Shown here: positions 1 to 5,679 of the stretch, piece after piece
Layout of the letters: each line of letters opens with the position of its first letter
Position numbering within the stretch: position 1 is the first letter of the stretch
NCBI GenBank assembly: GCA_025937035.1
Contig: JAICSG010000267.1
Location: forward strand, 1 to 6,018
DNA from: Thermoanaerobaculia bacterium
GTDB taxonomy: Bacteria; Acidobacteriota; Thermoanaerobaculia; Multivoradales; UBA5704
Reading direction: 5' to 3'
Length of the DNA stretch: 6,018 nucleotides
Translations under genes and position numbers: made by a program
Notes under the pieces: model-generated
Seen by the model: only the letters and a program-made list of their open reading frames with translations
Database searches by the model: none
What the model was told of the DNA's origin: nothing

Positions 1-60
1 AGAGATTCGCTGAAACCTTCGGTCGAGCCCGGCATCCAACCCCGATAAGGAGGACGCGCG

Positions 61-903
61 ATGTCCGATTGGGAGACCCTGGGCGCGGTAGAGCCCCACG
101 ATCTGATCGACGCCCGGCAGCAGCTCCACTGGGCCGCGCAGGCGGTCGCGGCGGTGGGCAAGCAGCTCCTGCCCCACCAGCACGATTTTGGCGAGCAGAG
201 CCTCACCTGGATGGCTGGGCCGCGCGTGCTCGCGCAGGGGGTGGTGGACGGCCCCCGGCCGTTCCGCGCGGCCATCCGGCTGGCCTATCCCGCGCTCCTC
301 CTGCTCGACGAGGACGGCGAGACCCTGGCCCGGATGCCCATCGAGGGGCGCACGCTGGAGGAGGCCTACGAGTGGGTGCGGCGGGAGGCGGAGGCGCTCC
401 TCGGCCGGCCCCTGGAGAAGCCCCTGGAGCGGCCGGAGGGGATTCCCGAGCATCCGGTCTCCACGGGCGCGCCGTTCGCGCTGGCCGGGTCCGCCGCCGC
501 CGAATTGGAGCGCTACTACGCGGGCGCGGACCGGCTGCTGCGGGGCCTCCGCGAGCGCACCCCCGGTGCCTCGCCGGTGCGCTGCTGGCCCCATCACTTC
601 GATCTCGCCACGCTGATCCTGCTCGACCCGGACGCCGACCCCGAGAAGGCCCGCTCGATCGGCGTGGGCTTGAGCCCGGGGGATTCGGGGTACCCCGAGC
701 CCTACTTCTACGTGCTCCCCTGGCCCCGCCCCACCGGCGACCTGCCGGAGCTCGACGGCGGCTCGTGGAACACCGAGGGGTGGCTGGGCGCCGTGCTGGG
801 CTCGGCGGACTTCACCGCGGCGGGCTCGAACGGCGCCCAGCGCGGACGGATCGAACGCTTTCTGAATTCGGCGGTCCAGGCCTGCCGCCAACTGCTCTCC
901 TGA
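61..903 (+). CDS. Hypothetical protein, possibly DUF5996-like, 280 aa
   Basis: I do not recognise a characterised function. The start is well placed: AAGGAGG at 47-53 sits 7 bases before the ATG. The protein has no signal peptide or membrane segment, so it is probably cytosolic. Conserved-looking blocks are LHWAAQAVAAVGKQLLP (residues 22-38), an acidic beta-turn LLLLDEDGE (79-87), SPVRCWPHHFD (171-181), GVGLSPGD (201-208), YPEPYFYVLPWP (211-222) and NTEGW (237-241). Their order matches, from memory, the DUF5996 family, which has an LHLWTQ-VGK block, then SPVHFFWGSFDLA, then a Gly-rich PG segment and a YPEP segment. The length is also close to that family. The many His, Trp and acidic residues in these blocks could form a ligand or metal site, but that is inference. 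It is the first gene of a pair with the Rieske-flavodoxin fusion 14 bases downstream, so a redox-related role is possible. CDS confidence is high; family confidence is moderate. Confidence 0.85.
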   Translation: MSDWETLGAVEPHDLIDARQQLHWAAQAVAAVGKQLLPHQHDFGEQSLTWMAGPRVLAQGVVDGPRPFRAAIRLAYPALLLLDEDGETLARMPIEGRTLEEAYEWVRREAEALLGRPLEKPLERPEGIPEHPVSTGAPFALAGSAAAELERYYAGADRLLRGLRERTPGASPVRCWPHHFDLATLILLDPDADPEKARSIGVGLSPGDSGYPEPYFYVLPWPRPTGDLPELDGGSWNTEGWLGAVLGSADFTAAGSNGAQRGRIERFLNSAVQACRQLLS

Positions 904-917
904 TCGAAAGGATCCCT

Positions 918-2054
918 ATGAGCGACGACGCGCGGTGGCACGATCTCGGCTCCGTCGAGGAGCTCTCCAGGCATTCCCTGCGGCAGATCACCATCGGCCG
1001 CACGAAGATCGCCCTGACCTGTCAGAACGGCAGGTTCGGCGCGATCTCCGGCGCCTGCAACCACGTCGGCGGACCGCTCGGCGACGGCCGGCTGGACGGC
1101 GACTACGTGGTCTGCCCGTGGCATCACTGGAAGTTCCATTGCCGCACGGGCGAGGGGGAGCCCGGCTTCGAAAAGGATTGCGTGCCGAGCTACGAGCTGA
1201 AGGAGGAGGGCGGGCGGTTGTGGATCAATCTGATGCCCACCACCCGCCGCAACAAGCTGCCGCATGCGCCCCATCCGCTGGCCCGGCTGGTGCGCCGGGA
1301 GGACGGGCCGGTGCGCGTGCTGGGGATCTCGACCACGGTGATGGATCCCGCCCATCCGCGCTACTCCACCTCCGAGGCGCTGCTCGAATCGGCGCTCGCC
1401 GCGGCCGGCGCGATGGGCGCCGAGGCCCGCTGCGTCCGGCTCTCGGACCTCAAGTTCCGCGCCTGCGAGGGGTACTATTCGAAGAGCGCCCACGCCTGCA
1501 CCTGGCCGTGCTCGATCACCCAGATGGACCCCGCGGACGAGATGACCGAGGTCTACGAGGGGATCGTCCATTGGGCGGACGTGATCCTGCTCGCCACCCC
1601 GATCCGCTGGGGATCGGCCAGCTCGCTCTATTACAAGATGGTCGAGCGGATGAACTGCGTGCAGAACCAGGTGACGATCCGCAACAAGGTGCTGCTGCGC
1701 AACAAGGTGGCGGCGTTCATCATCACCGGCGGCCAGGACAACGTGCAGGCGGTGGCCGGGCAGATGATGGGTTTCTTCGGCGAGATCGGCTGCCTGTTCC
1801 CGCAGTTCCCTTACATCGCCCACTCGCGCGGCTGGGCCGCCGAGGACATGGAGCGCAACGTCGCCTACGTGCAGCAGAGCGAGTCGCTGCACCAGGCCGC
1901 GCGCGAGCTCGCCGGCCGCGCGGTCAATACGGCGAAGGTCCTGCTGGCCACGCAGGTGGAGCCCGAGAAGGTCGCCCGCGGCGGCCGCAAGGGGAATCAG
2001 CCGATGGCGCCGGAGTCGCCGGCCGAGGCGGCGGCGGTGGTGGAGGCGGGGTAA
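918..2054 (+). CDS. Rieske [2Fe-2S] - NADPH-dependent FMN reductase-like (flavodoxin fold) fusion protein, 378 aa
   Basis: This is a two-domain redox protein. Residues 5-106 form a Rieske domain with both ligand boxes: C47-N-H49, then C66-P-W-H69, separated by 16 residues. It lacks the ring-hydroxylase catalytic domain. A basic His/Pro linker (107-130) leads to a flavodoxin-fold domain at about 132-345: VRVLGIST is the first strand and phosphate-binding loop, then WADVILLATPIRWGSASS (219-236), and AAFIITGGQDNVQ (265-277). This matches PF03358-type NADPH-dependent FMN reductases. C183, C194 and C198 sit where iron-sulfur flavoproteins carry cluster cysteines, but the expected CxxC pair reads C-E-G-Y. 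The tail (about 347-378) is Ala/Pro/Gly-rich and probably disordered. The ATG at 918 has GAAAGGA five bases upstream. An in-frame extension back to 69 exists but only shadows the preceding gene. The protein is cytosolic and likely passes electrons between flavin and the Rieske cluster; partner and substrate are unknown. Confidence 0.93.
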   Translation: MSDDARWHDLGSVEELSRHSLRQITIGRTKIALTCQNGRFGAISGACNHVGGPLGDGRLDGDYVVCPWHHWKFHCRTGEGEPGFEKDCVPSYELKEEGGRLWINLMPTTRRNKLPHAPHPLARLVRREDGPVRVLGISTTVMDPAHPRYSTSEALLESALAAAGAMGAEARCVRLSDLKFRACEGYYSKSAHACTWPCSITQMDPADEMTEVYEGIVHWADVILLATPIRWGSASSLYYKMVERMNCVQNQVTIRNKVLLRNKVAAFIITGGQDNVQAVAGQMMGFFGEIGCLFPQFPYIAHSRGWAAEDMERNVAYVQQSESLHQAARELAGRAVNTAKVLLATQVEPEKVARGGRKGNQPMAPESPAEAAAVVEAG

Positions 2055-2065
2055 GAAAAAGCAAC

Positions 2066-2136
2066 AAGGGACGAGAGGGACTCCAGGGACGACAGGGAAG
2101 TAAACCTTTTCTTCCCTTTCGTCCCTGCTGTCCCTT
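2066..2136. repeat. Inverted pair of 9-bp tandem repeats (consensus about CAGGGACGA)
   Basis: The left half reads as four consecutive 9-base units from 2066: AAGGGACGA, GAGGGACTC, CAGGGACGA, CAGGGAAGT. Reading the right half on the minus strand gives AAAGGGACA, GCAGGGACG, AAAGGGAAG, the same AGGGA(C) core with the same 9-base period. The whole is therefore a small tandem array facing an inverted copy of itself. This periodicity goes beyond what a simple terminator needs. Confidence 0.7.
2085..2126. terminator. Bidirectional terminator-like inverted repeat between convergent genes
   Basis: The left arm AGGGACGACAGGGAAG (2085-2100) and right arm CTTCCCTTTCGTCCCT (2111-2126) pair over 16 positions with one mismatch around a 10-base loop. 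An outer stem AAGGGAC (2066-2072) can pair with GTCCCTT (2130-2136). T runs follow on the plus strand (2135-2139) and the reverse-complemented A run at 2055-2060 serves the minus strand. The position between two converging stop codons (2054 and 2142) fits a shared terminator. The arms consist of 9-bp units, so it may also be a copy of a dispersed intergenic repeat. Confidence 0.7.
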
Positions 2137-2141
2137 TTTAA

Positions 2142-2768
2142 CTAGTACAGATCCTGAATCGCCGCCTTGTCGTCCGCCTTGATGGCGGCGGGGCCGTTGT
2201 TGCAGGCCGAGACGGTCGGATACATCGTGGCTCCGGAGACGTTGCTGTGGGCCAGGCCCAGCACGTGGCCGACCTCGTGGACCATGATCCCCTCGACGTA
2301 GTACTCGCCCGAGCAGCCGTCCGCCTCGCGGGCCGAGGTGAGGGGGTTGCGGGTGTTGGTCACGATGTCGGCGTCGGTGATGCGCATGGTGCCGTCGCCG
2401 CGCGAGGTGTAATAGCCGGTGAAGGTCGCGGCCAGGCAGCTCCCGTTGCAGGCGTGCTCCGGGTCGCGGAAGTTGAGCATCACGACGCCGTCGCCCAGGC
2501 GCCAGCCCGCGACCGAGCCCCGCTGGGCCGTCACGCGCGTGCCGGTCCCGGCGCCGTTCCAGGCCGAGTTGGAGGTGATCGCGTTGACGACCGCCGTGCC
2601 GCCGCCGTCGCTGTCGGTGATCGTCGAATTGCCGCGGCTGTCGACGGTGATGTTGACCGCGCTGTCCCAGGTGCGGCGGGGGCTGAGGAGGACGTAGGCC
2701 GAAGCCGAGCTCACCACGAGGGCGGTGAGCACGAGGAAGACCAGGAGCGAAGACTTGCGCTTCATCAT
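2142..2768 (-). CDS. Secreted matrixin-family zinc metalloprotease, 208 aa
   Basis: This is a predicted exported zinc endopeptidase. Residues 1-24 form a signal peptide (MMKRK, hydrophobic core, cleavage near SSASA). The zinc site is HEVGHVLGLAH at 164-174, a full HExxHxxGxxH with E165 as catalytic base and H164/H168/H174 as ligands. M182 in ATMYP provides the Met-turn expected of metzincins, and DADIVTN (132-138) matches the strand ahead of the active site in matrixins. C107, C111, C152 and C189 could make two disulfides. At 208 residues it is a bare catalytic domain: I see no cysteine-switch propeptide and no C-terminal sorting or binding domain, so its activity may be controlled another way. 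Two ATGs are adjacent; the first (2766-2768) is better spaced from GAGGTG at 2777-2782. It is the second gene of an operon, 26 bases after the TIMP-like-fold candidate. The protease class is certain; the substrate is unknown. Confidence 0.92.
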   Translation of the reverse strand: MMKRKSSLLVFLVLTALVVSSASAYVLLSPRRTWDSAVNITVDSRGNSTITDSDGGGTAVVNAITSNSAWNGAGTGTRVTAQRGSVAGWRLGDGVVMLNFRDPEHACNGSCLAATFTGYYTSRGDGTMRITDADIVTNTRNPLTSAREADGCSGEYYVEGIMVHEVGHVLGLAHSNVSGATMYPTVSACNNGPAAIKADDKAAIQDLY

Positions 2769-2794
2769 AGTTTTCTCACCTCTCTCCGGAAGAG

Positions 2795-3346
2795 CTAGTT
2801 GGCGTTAGGGGCGGGGCGCTCTCCGCCGGCCCGGACCAGGTTCTTGAGGGCGTCGAGGCGCATCGCCTTCCGGGCCGCCGCCGGACGGCCGTCCCGCCCC
2901 AGGAGCGTGGCGCCGCCGTCGACCGCCGGCACCGCCATCTCCACGCCCTTCTCGTTGACGATCCGCCACTGCCCCTGCTGATAGCCGGTCACCTCGGCGG
3001 TGTCGTTGGCGTTCTGGAGGAAGAGGACAACGCGCTCGTTGACCGCGAATTTCGGGAATCCGTGGGCCTCCACCGTATAGCCGCCCACCGTGCCGCCGAA
3101 GGTCCGGACCTTCACCACGCTCGGAGCGGTGCCGCGGACCTTCTCCTCGACCTGGACCAGGGCCTCGCTCATGATCACGCGGCCCGACGGGCTCCAGAAC
3201 GAGCTCACCTTGAGCACCCTCCCCTGGACCACCGCGTCCGATTGGGCCACGAGCTCGTGCTGACTCAGGGCGACGAACGTGGACGCGCCGGCCGGAACGG
3301 CGGCCAACAACAGCGCTACCAGACCCATCCGAAGAAAACGCCTCAT
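2795..3346 (-). CDS. Secreted hypothetical protein, possible NTR/TIMP-like OB fold, 183 aa
   Basis: The start at 3344-3346 is chosen because AGGAGG (3351-3356) lies four bases upstream and the signal peptide then begins at once: MRRFLRMG, hydrophobic core, cleavage near PAGA-STF (about residue 21). The frame also opens 16 codons earlier at 3394, but that extension would contain the ribosome site. After cleavage, ELVAQSDAVVQGRVLKVSS (31-49), EALVQVEEKVRG (61-72), VVKVRTFGG (77-85), FAVNERVVLFL (100-110) and GQWRIV (125-130) alternate as beta strands. This order resembles small secreted NTR/TIMP-like OB-fold domains. Unlike TIMPs it has no cysteine, and the mature N-terminus would be Ser-Thr-Phe rather than Cys. 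VDGGATLLGRDG and a Leu/Arg helix (about 160-172) form the end. It sits first in an operon with the matrixin protease, so a chaperone, inhibitor or anchoring role toward that enzyme is plausible but unproven. Confidence 0.88.
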   Translation of the reverse strand: MRRFLRMGLVALLLAAVPAGASTFVALSQHELVAQSDAVVQGRVLKVSSFWSPSGRVIMSEALVQVEEKVRGTAPSVVKVRTFGGTVGGYTVEAHGFPKFAVNERVVLFLQNANDTAEVTGYQQGQWRIVNEKGVEMAVPAVDGGATLLGRDGRPAAARKAMRLDALKNLVRAGGERPAPNAN

Positions 3347-3350
3347 GAAT

Positions 3351-3356
3351 CCTCCT
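3351..3356 (-). promoter_or_regulatory. Shine-Dalgarno site fixing the start at 3346
   Basis: On the minus strand this reads AGGAGG, four bases before the ATG at 3344-3346. It decides in favour of the 183-residue product, because the longer reading from 3394 would put this site inside the coding region and bury the signal peptide behind 16 extra polar residues. Confidence 0.8.
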
Positions 3357-3424
3357 TGTCTCCCTCTTGCAGGGATGTCGGGTTCACCAAGCACAGTGCG
3401 GCGGAATCACCCTGGCGTGGCGGT

Positions 3425-3490
3425 TTCCTGAATTTTTTGCAACGTTTTACATCCTCGGATTGAGGATTTGCAGGAGGTTTACAAGCTGAG
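3425..3490 (-). promoter_or_regulatory. AT-richer presumptive promoter region of the two-gene protease operon
   Basis: This is the only AT-rich patch in the 208-base gap between the minus-strand stop at 3555 and start at 3346. On the minus strand it holds TTGTAA, a small hairpin ATCCTC-AATCC-GAGGAT (3451-3467), TGTAAAACGTT and GCAAAAAATT. No pair of good sigma-70 boxes at 16-18 base spacing stands out, so the promoter call rests on position and composition only. The remaining gap, 3357-3424, shows nothing beyond a short palindrome GCACAGTGC at 3391-3399. Confidence 0.25.
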
Positions 3491-3512
3491 GAGGAGAGAG
3501 GAAGGAGGAAGA

Positions 3513-3535
3513 GGGGCGGGGACGAGCCCCGCCCC
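3513..3535 (-). terminator. GC-rich hairpin downstream of the lipase operon
   Basis: GGGGCGGGG (3513-3521) and CCCCGCCCC (3527-3535) form a perfect 9-bp stem around a 5-base loop, 19 bases after the stop codon at 3555. On the minus strand it is not followed by a T tract. Instead the transcript continues into a 29-base run of only C and U, which would suit Rho-dependent ending or 3'-end protection better than a classical intrinsic terminator. Confidence 0.6.
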
Positions 3536-3554
3536 TGCGAAAAACCTTTCGGTC

Positions 3555-4568
3555 CTACTGCTGCCGCGCCTCCCGCTCGGACCGCTCGGCGTCGAGCTCC
3601 AGACGGCGGGCGGACTCGATGAGCTGCGGCCTTTCGAAGGAGGCCGAGCGCATCTGCTCCACGCGGTACGGGTGGGTGACGTAGGCGTCCGCCACCACGT
3701 CGTTCAGCGCGTTGGGCATGCGGTTGGTGGTCGAGAGGGCCAGGGTGCCCAGGCGATAGGGACCGGAGGCCTGGCGGTCGTGGAAGATCAGGCCGTAGTA
3801 GGAGAGCTCGATCCAGTGCCGGCCGGGCTCCAGGTTGGCGGCGGCCTGGGCGAAGCCGATCGGCTCCCCCGCCAGCGTATAGAGCGTGCCGGCGAGGTGG
3901 AAGCGGCCGGTTTCGGCGACCTCGACCTCGGCGGTGATCACCAGGTTGCCGTCGCGCAGGAAATCCCGGTAATGCCCGGTCAGGTGCGCCGCTGGATCGC
4001 TGTAGAGGAAGCCCCCCGCGGCCTCCCGCAGGTCGCCGCTGGCGAGCCGCGCCCGCACGCGCACCATGTAGCTGGCGGCCGGCGCGTCCTCGATCCCCGT
4101 GGGGGTCCAGCGGGCCGAGTAGATGCCGTCCCCGGCCTTGCGGTCGGGGCCCTTGCCGTCGTCGCGGTAGGCGACGAGGGCGGTGACGCCGCCGGTCGAG
4201 CTCACGATCTCACCGGTGATCTCGGCCGGATTCCTCACCGCCTTGCCCTTGGTCTCCAGGGTGGCGTAGAGGTCGACCGGCTGCCCCTTCTCGAAGCTCA
4301 CCTTGGCGGCCCAGACGGAGATCGCCGGCTCCGCCTCATCCGGCCCGCGCCGGGTCTGACGGGTGGGAACGCGCTTCTCCTGGATCGGGTCTGCCTCGCC
4401 CTTCTTGAGGGCGTGCGAGCTGGCCGGATAGCGGGCGGCCTCCCGGTAGTCCTTGGCGGTGTCGCGGGCCAGCTTCCCGGGCTCCACCTGCGCCATGGCG
4501 GACCCGAGCCCCAGCGGAGCCGCCAGCATCACCATCGCGATGGCAATCTTTTTCTTCGCGTCGATCAT
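3555..4568 (-). CDS. Exported beta-rich protein, DUF4785 / choice-of-anchor X-like, 337 aa
   Basis: Residues 1-26 form a signal peptide (MIDAKKK, hydrophobic core, cleavage after GSAMA), so the protein is exported. Residues 27-78 are charged and probably flexible. Residues 80-190 look like an Ig-like beta domain; it contains YRDDGKGPDRKAGDGIYSAR (134-153), the D-D-G...GDGIY signature of choice-of-anchor X and DUF4785-type domains, often a calcium-binding turn, followed by a SYMVRVRARL strand. A second beta domain spans 195-300, with FHLAGTLYTLAGEPIGFA and HWIELSYYGLIF. The C-terminus (309-337) is a highly charged predicted helix. There is no cysteine at all. The start has GAGGAG (4577-4582) eight bases upstream, overlapping the stop of the lipase gene, so expression is probably coupled to it. 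It may help fold, export or anchor the lipase; this is inferred from context only. Confidence 0.88.
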   Translation of the reverse strand: MIDAKKKIAIAMVMLAAPLGLGSAMAQVEPGKLARDTAKDYREAARYPASSHALKKGEADPIQEKRVPTRQTRRGPDEAEPAISVWAAKVSFEKGQPVDLYATLETKGKAVRNPAEITGEIVSSTGGVTALVAYRDDGKGPDRKAGDGIYSARWTPTGIEDAPAASYMVRVRARLASGDLREAAGGFLYSDPAAHLTGHYRDFLRDGNLVITAEVEVAETGRFHLAGTLYTLAGEPIGFAQAAANLEPGRHWIELSYYGLIFHDRQASGPYRLGTLALSTTNRMPNALNDVVADAYVTHPYRVEQMRSASFERPQLIESARRLELDAERSEREARQQ

Positions 4569-4576
4569 GGTGCGGT

Positions 4577-4583
4577 CTCCTCA
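4577..4583 (-). promoter_or_regulatory. Stop codon / Shine-Dalgarno overlap coupling two genes
   Basis: On the minus strand TGAGGAG contains both the TGA stop of the lipase gene (4581-4583) and the GAGGAG ribosome site of the next gene, eight bases from its ATG. Terminating ribosomes would cover the downstream start region, which favours translational coupling and balanced output of the two exported proteins. Confidence 0.75.
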
Positions 4584-5591
4584 ATAAAGAAGGGTGATGT
4601 ACTGGGCCGTGGTCATGGCGGAGGCGACGGTGGTGTTGGGGGCGCAAGGGGAGCCGCTGCAGGTCCAGTTGCCGTCCGGGATGGCCTTGCGGGTGTCGGC
4701 GTTGCTGGCGTTGCGCTCCTCGTCGTGGTTCTCGTGCGCCGCATCGAGGTTGCGGAAGCCCCCCGACTCCTGCTTGTTGGCGTTGTTGCAGACGTTGGTG
4801 TTGTCGTAGCTCGCCGTGGCGCTGCCGTTGCAAGCGTAAATCGAGGCGTACTGCACGACCCCGTCGTCCTCGCCGTTCAGGCAGGCGCTGGAGCCGAAGA
4901 TCGCTTTATATCCGCCGGTCAGATAAATGTTTTTCGCCGGGGCGTTCGAATAGGTGCGCACCTGGACGTCGTCCGAGCTGCGCAGCCAGTAGGTGGCGTC
5001 GTCGCAGCTCTGAATGAAGATGGCGATGAAGCTGCACAGGACGTTCGATTGCAGGCAGACGGCGTCGGCCCCCTGCGAGCCGCGATGGGCGCCGCCCACG
5101 GTGACCGCCAGGCTGATGCGCTGCGCCACCTGATCGTAGGGGCCGTTGAAATTGTAATTGGGGTCGGAGGAATCATTATTGCCGAGGATGTAATCCATGA
5201 TCGTGCCGCCCATGCTGTGGGCGATCACCCAGAAGGTCCCGCCCTGCGCGTAGGTCTTGCTGCAGCGGTGGCCGCCGCCGTCGGCGCCGCCATTGGTGGC
5301 GTTGACGATCTCGTTGGCCACCTCGCCGGCCGCCTGGGCGTCCCAGTACGGGCGGGTGCCGTTGTACCCCACCACATAGTAGGGGGTGGCGAAATTTTTG
5401 GTCGCCGTCTTGACGAAGTCGTTCGAGCCGCTCACCCAGTAATTGCGGGCGGCCGTGTAGCTGGTGTAGGTGTTGGTGTCGGTCTGTTTGCCGTGGACGA
5501 AGATCAGGCAGGGTTGGGCTCCCGCCTCGGCCGCGAAGGCGGCGAGCGCCAGGGCGGTGAGCAGCGGGACGGTCAGACGGCGGAACGTCAT
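4581..5591 (-). CDS. Secreted alpha/beta-hydrolase, lipase/esterase type, 336 aa
   Basis: The signal peptide covers residues 1 to about 25 (MTFRR, Leu/Ala-rich core, AEAGA). The hydrolase fold follows: CLIFVHGK (28-35) is the first strand with the oxyanion-hole HG, and WVIAHSMGG (121-129) is the nucleophile elbow G/A-x-S-x-G with S126 as nucleophile. GEDDGVV (240-246) offers D242 or D243 as the acid, and HENHDEE (286-292) offers H286 or H289 as the base. These positions resemble secreted triacylglycerol lipases and esterases; the actual substrate cannot be read. Ten cysteines (28, 110, 179, 186, 196, 237, 254, 268, 311, 316) suggest up to five disulfides and a protein built for the periplasm or outside. 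AGGAGG at 5599-5604 sets the ATG at 5589-5591; the frame stays open upstream to 5960 but only shadows the preceding gene. It is followed after 12 bases by the DUF4785-like gene. Confidence 0.92.
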   Translation of the reverse strand: MTFRRLTVPLLTALALAAFAAEAGAQPCLIFVHGKQTDTNTYTSYTAARNYWVSGSNDFVKTATKNFATPYYVVGYNGTRPYWDAQAAGEVANEIVNATNGGADGGGHRCSKTYAQGGTFWVIAHSMGGTIMDYILGNNDSSDPNYNFNGPYDQVAQRISLAVTVGGAHRGSQGADAVCLQSNVLCSFIAIFIQSCDDATYWLRSSDDVQVRTYSNAPAKNIYLTGGYKAIFGSSACLNGEDDGVVQYASIYACNGSATASYDNTNVCNNANKQESGGFRNLDAAHENHDEERNASNADTRKAIPDGNWTCSGSPCAPNTTVASAMTTAQYITLLY

Positions 5592-5679
5592 CGAGCATCC
5601 TCCTTCGATGAGAGTCCTTGGATCAGCCAGGGCTTCACTAAAGGGGTGCGCGAGGCGGGGAGAAACGAGCCCGGGGCTC
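5592..5679 (-). other. 88-base gap between Asp-box gene and lipase gene
   Basis: This gap follows the TGA at 5680-5682. It holds a small GC palindrome, GAGCCC-GGGGCTC (about 5668-5680), with a weak pyrimidine-rich stretch after it on the minus strand, then the lipase ribosome site. No clear promoter boxes are visible. It is long enough for a separate lipase promoter, so operon membership of the upstream gene is uncertain. Confidence 0.4.
5599..5604 (-). promoter_or_regulatory. Shine-Dalgarno site fixing the lipase start at 5591
   Basis: On the minus strand AGGAGG lies seven bases before the ATG at 5589-5591. An ATG at 5596-5598 touches this site too closely and is in another frame. The choice of 5591 places the signal peptide exactly at the N-terminus. 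Confidence 0.8.

Noticed and set aside
1..60. Possible end of an upstream gene
   Set aside because: Only a few codons could fit before stop codons in each frame, so nothing can be supported beyond the ribosome site at 47-53.
69..917. N-terminal extension of the Rieske-flavin protein back to 69
   Set aside because: It overlaps the upstream gene in another frame, its translation is Arg/Ala/Gly/Pro-rich, and a ribosome site directly precedes the ATG at 918.
708..1892. A 394-codon open frame on the minus strand across the Rieske gene
   Set aside because: It lies opposite the intact Rieske and flavodoxin motifs, has low-complexity His/Arg/Gly composition and is a GC-driven shadow.
2019..2051. 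GCC/GGC-rich simple repeat at the end of the Rieske-flavin gene considered as a separate repeat element
   Set aside because: It is coding sequence for an Ala/Val/Glu-rich tail in a GC-rich genome and is short and irregular.
2247..2798. A 183-codon plus-strand open frame opposite the matrixin gene
   Set aside because: The opposite strand encodes a complete HExxHxxGxxH protease with signal peptide; the plus-strand product is Gly/Val/Ala/Arg-rich filler.
3347..3394. Upstream in-frame start for the TIMP-like candidate
   Set aside because: It has no ribosome site of its own, it would include the AGGAGG at 3351-3356, and it displaces the signal peptide from the N-terminus.
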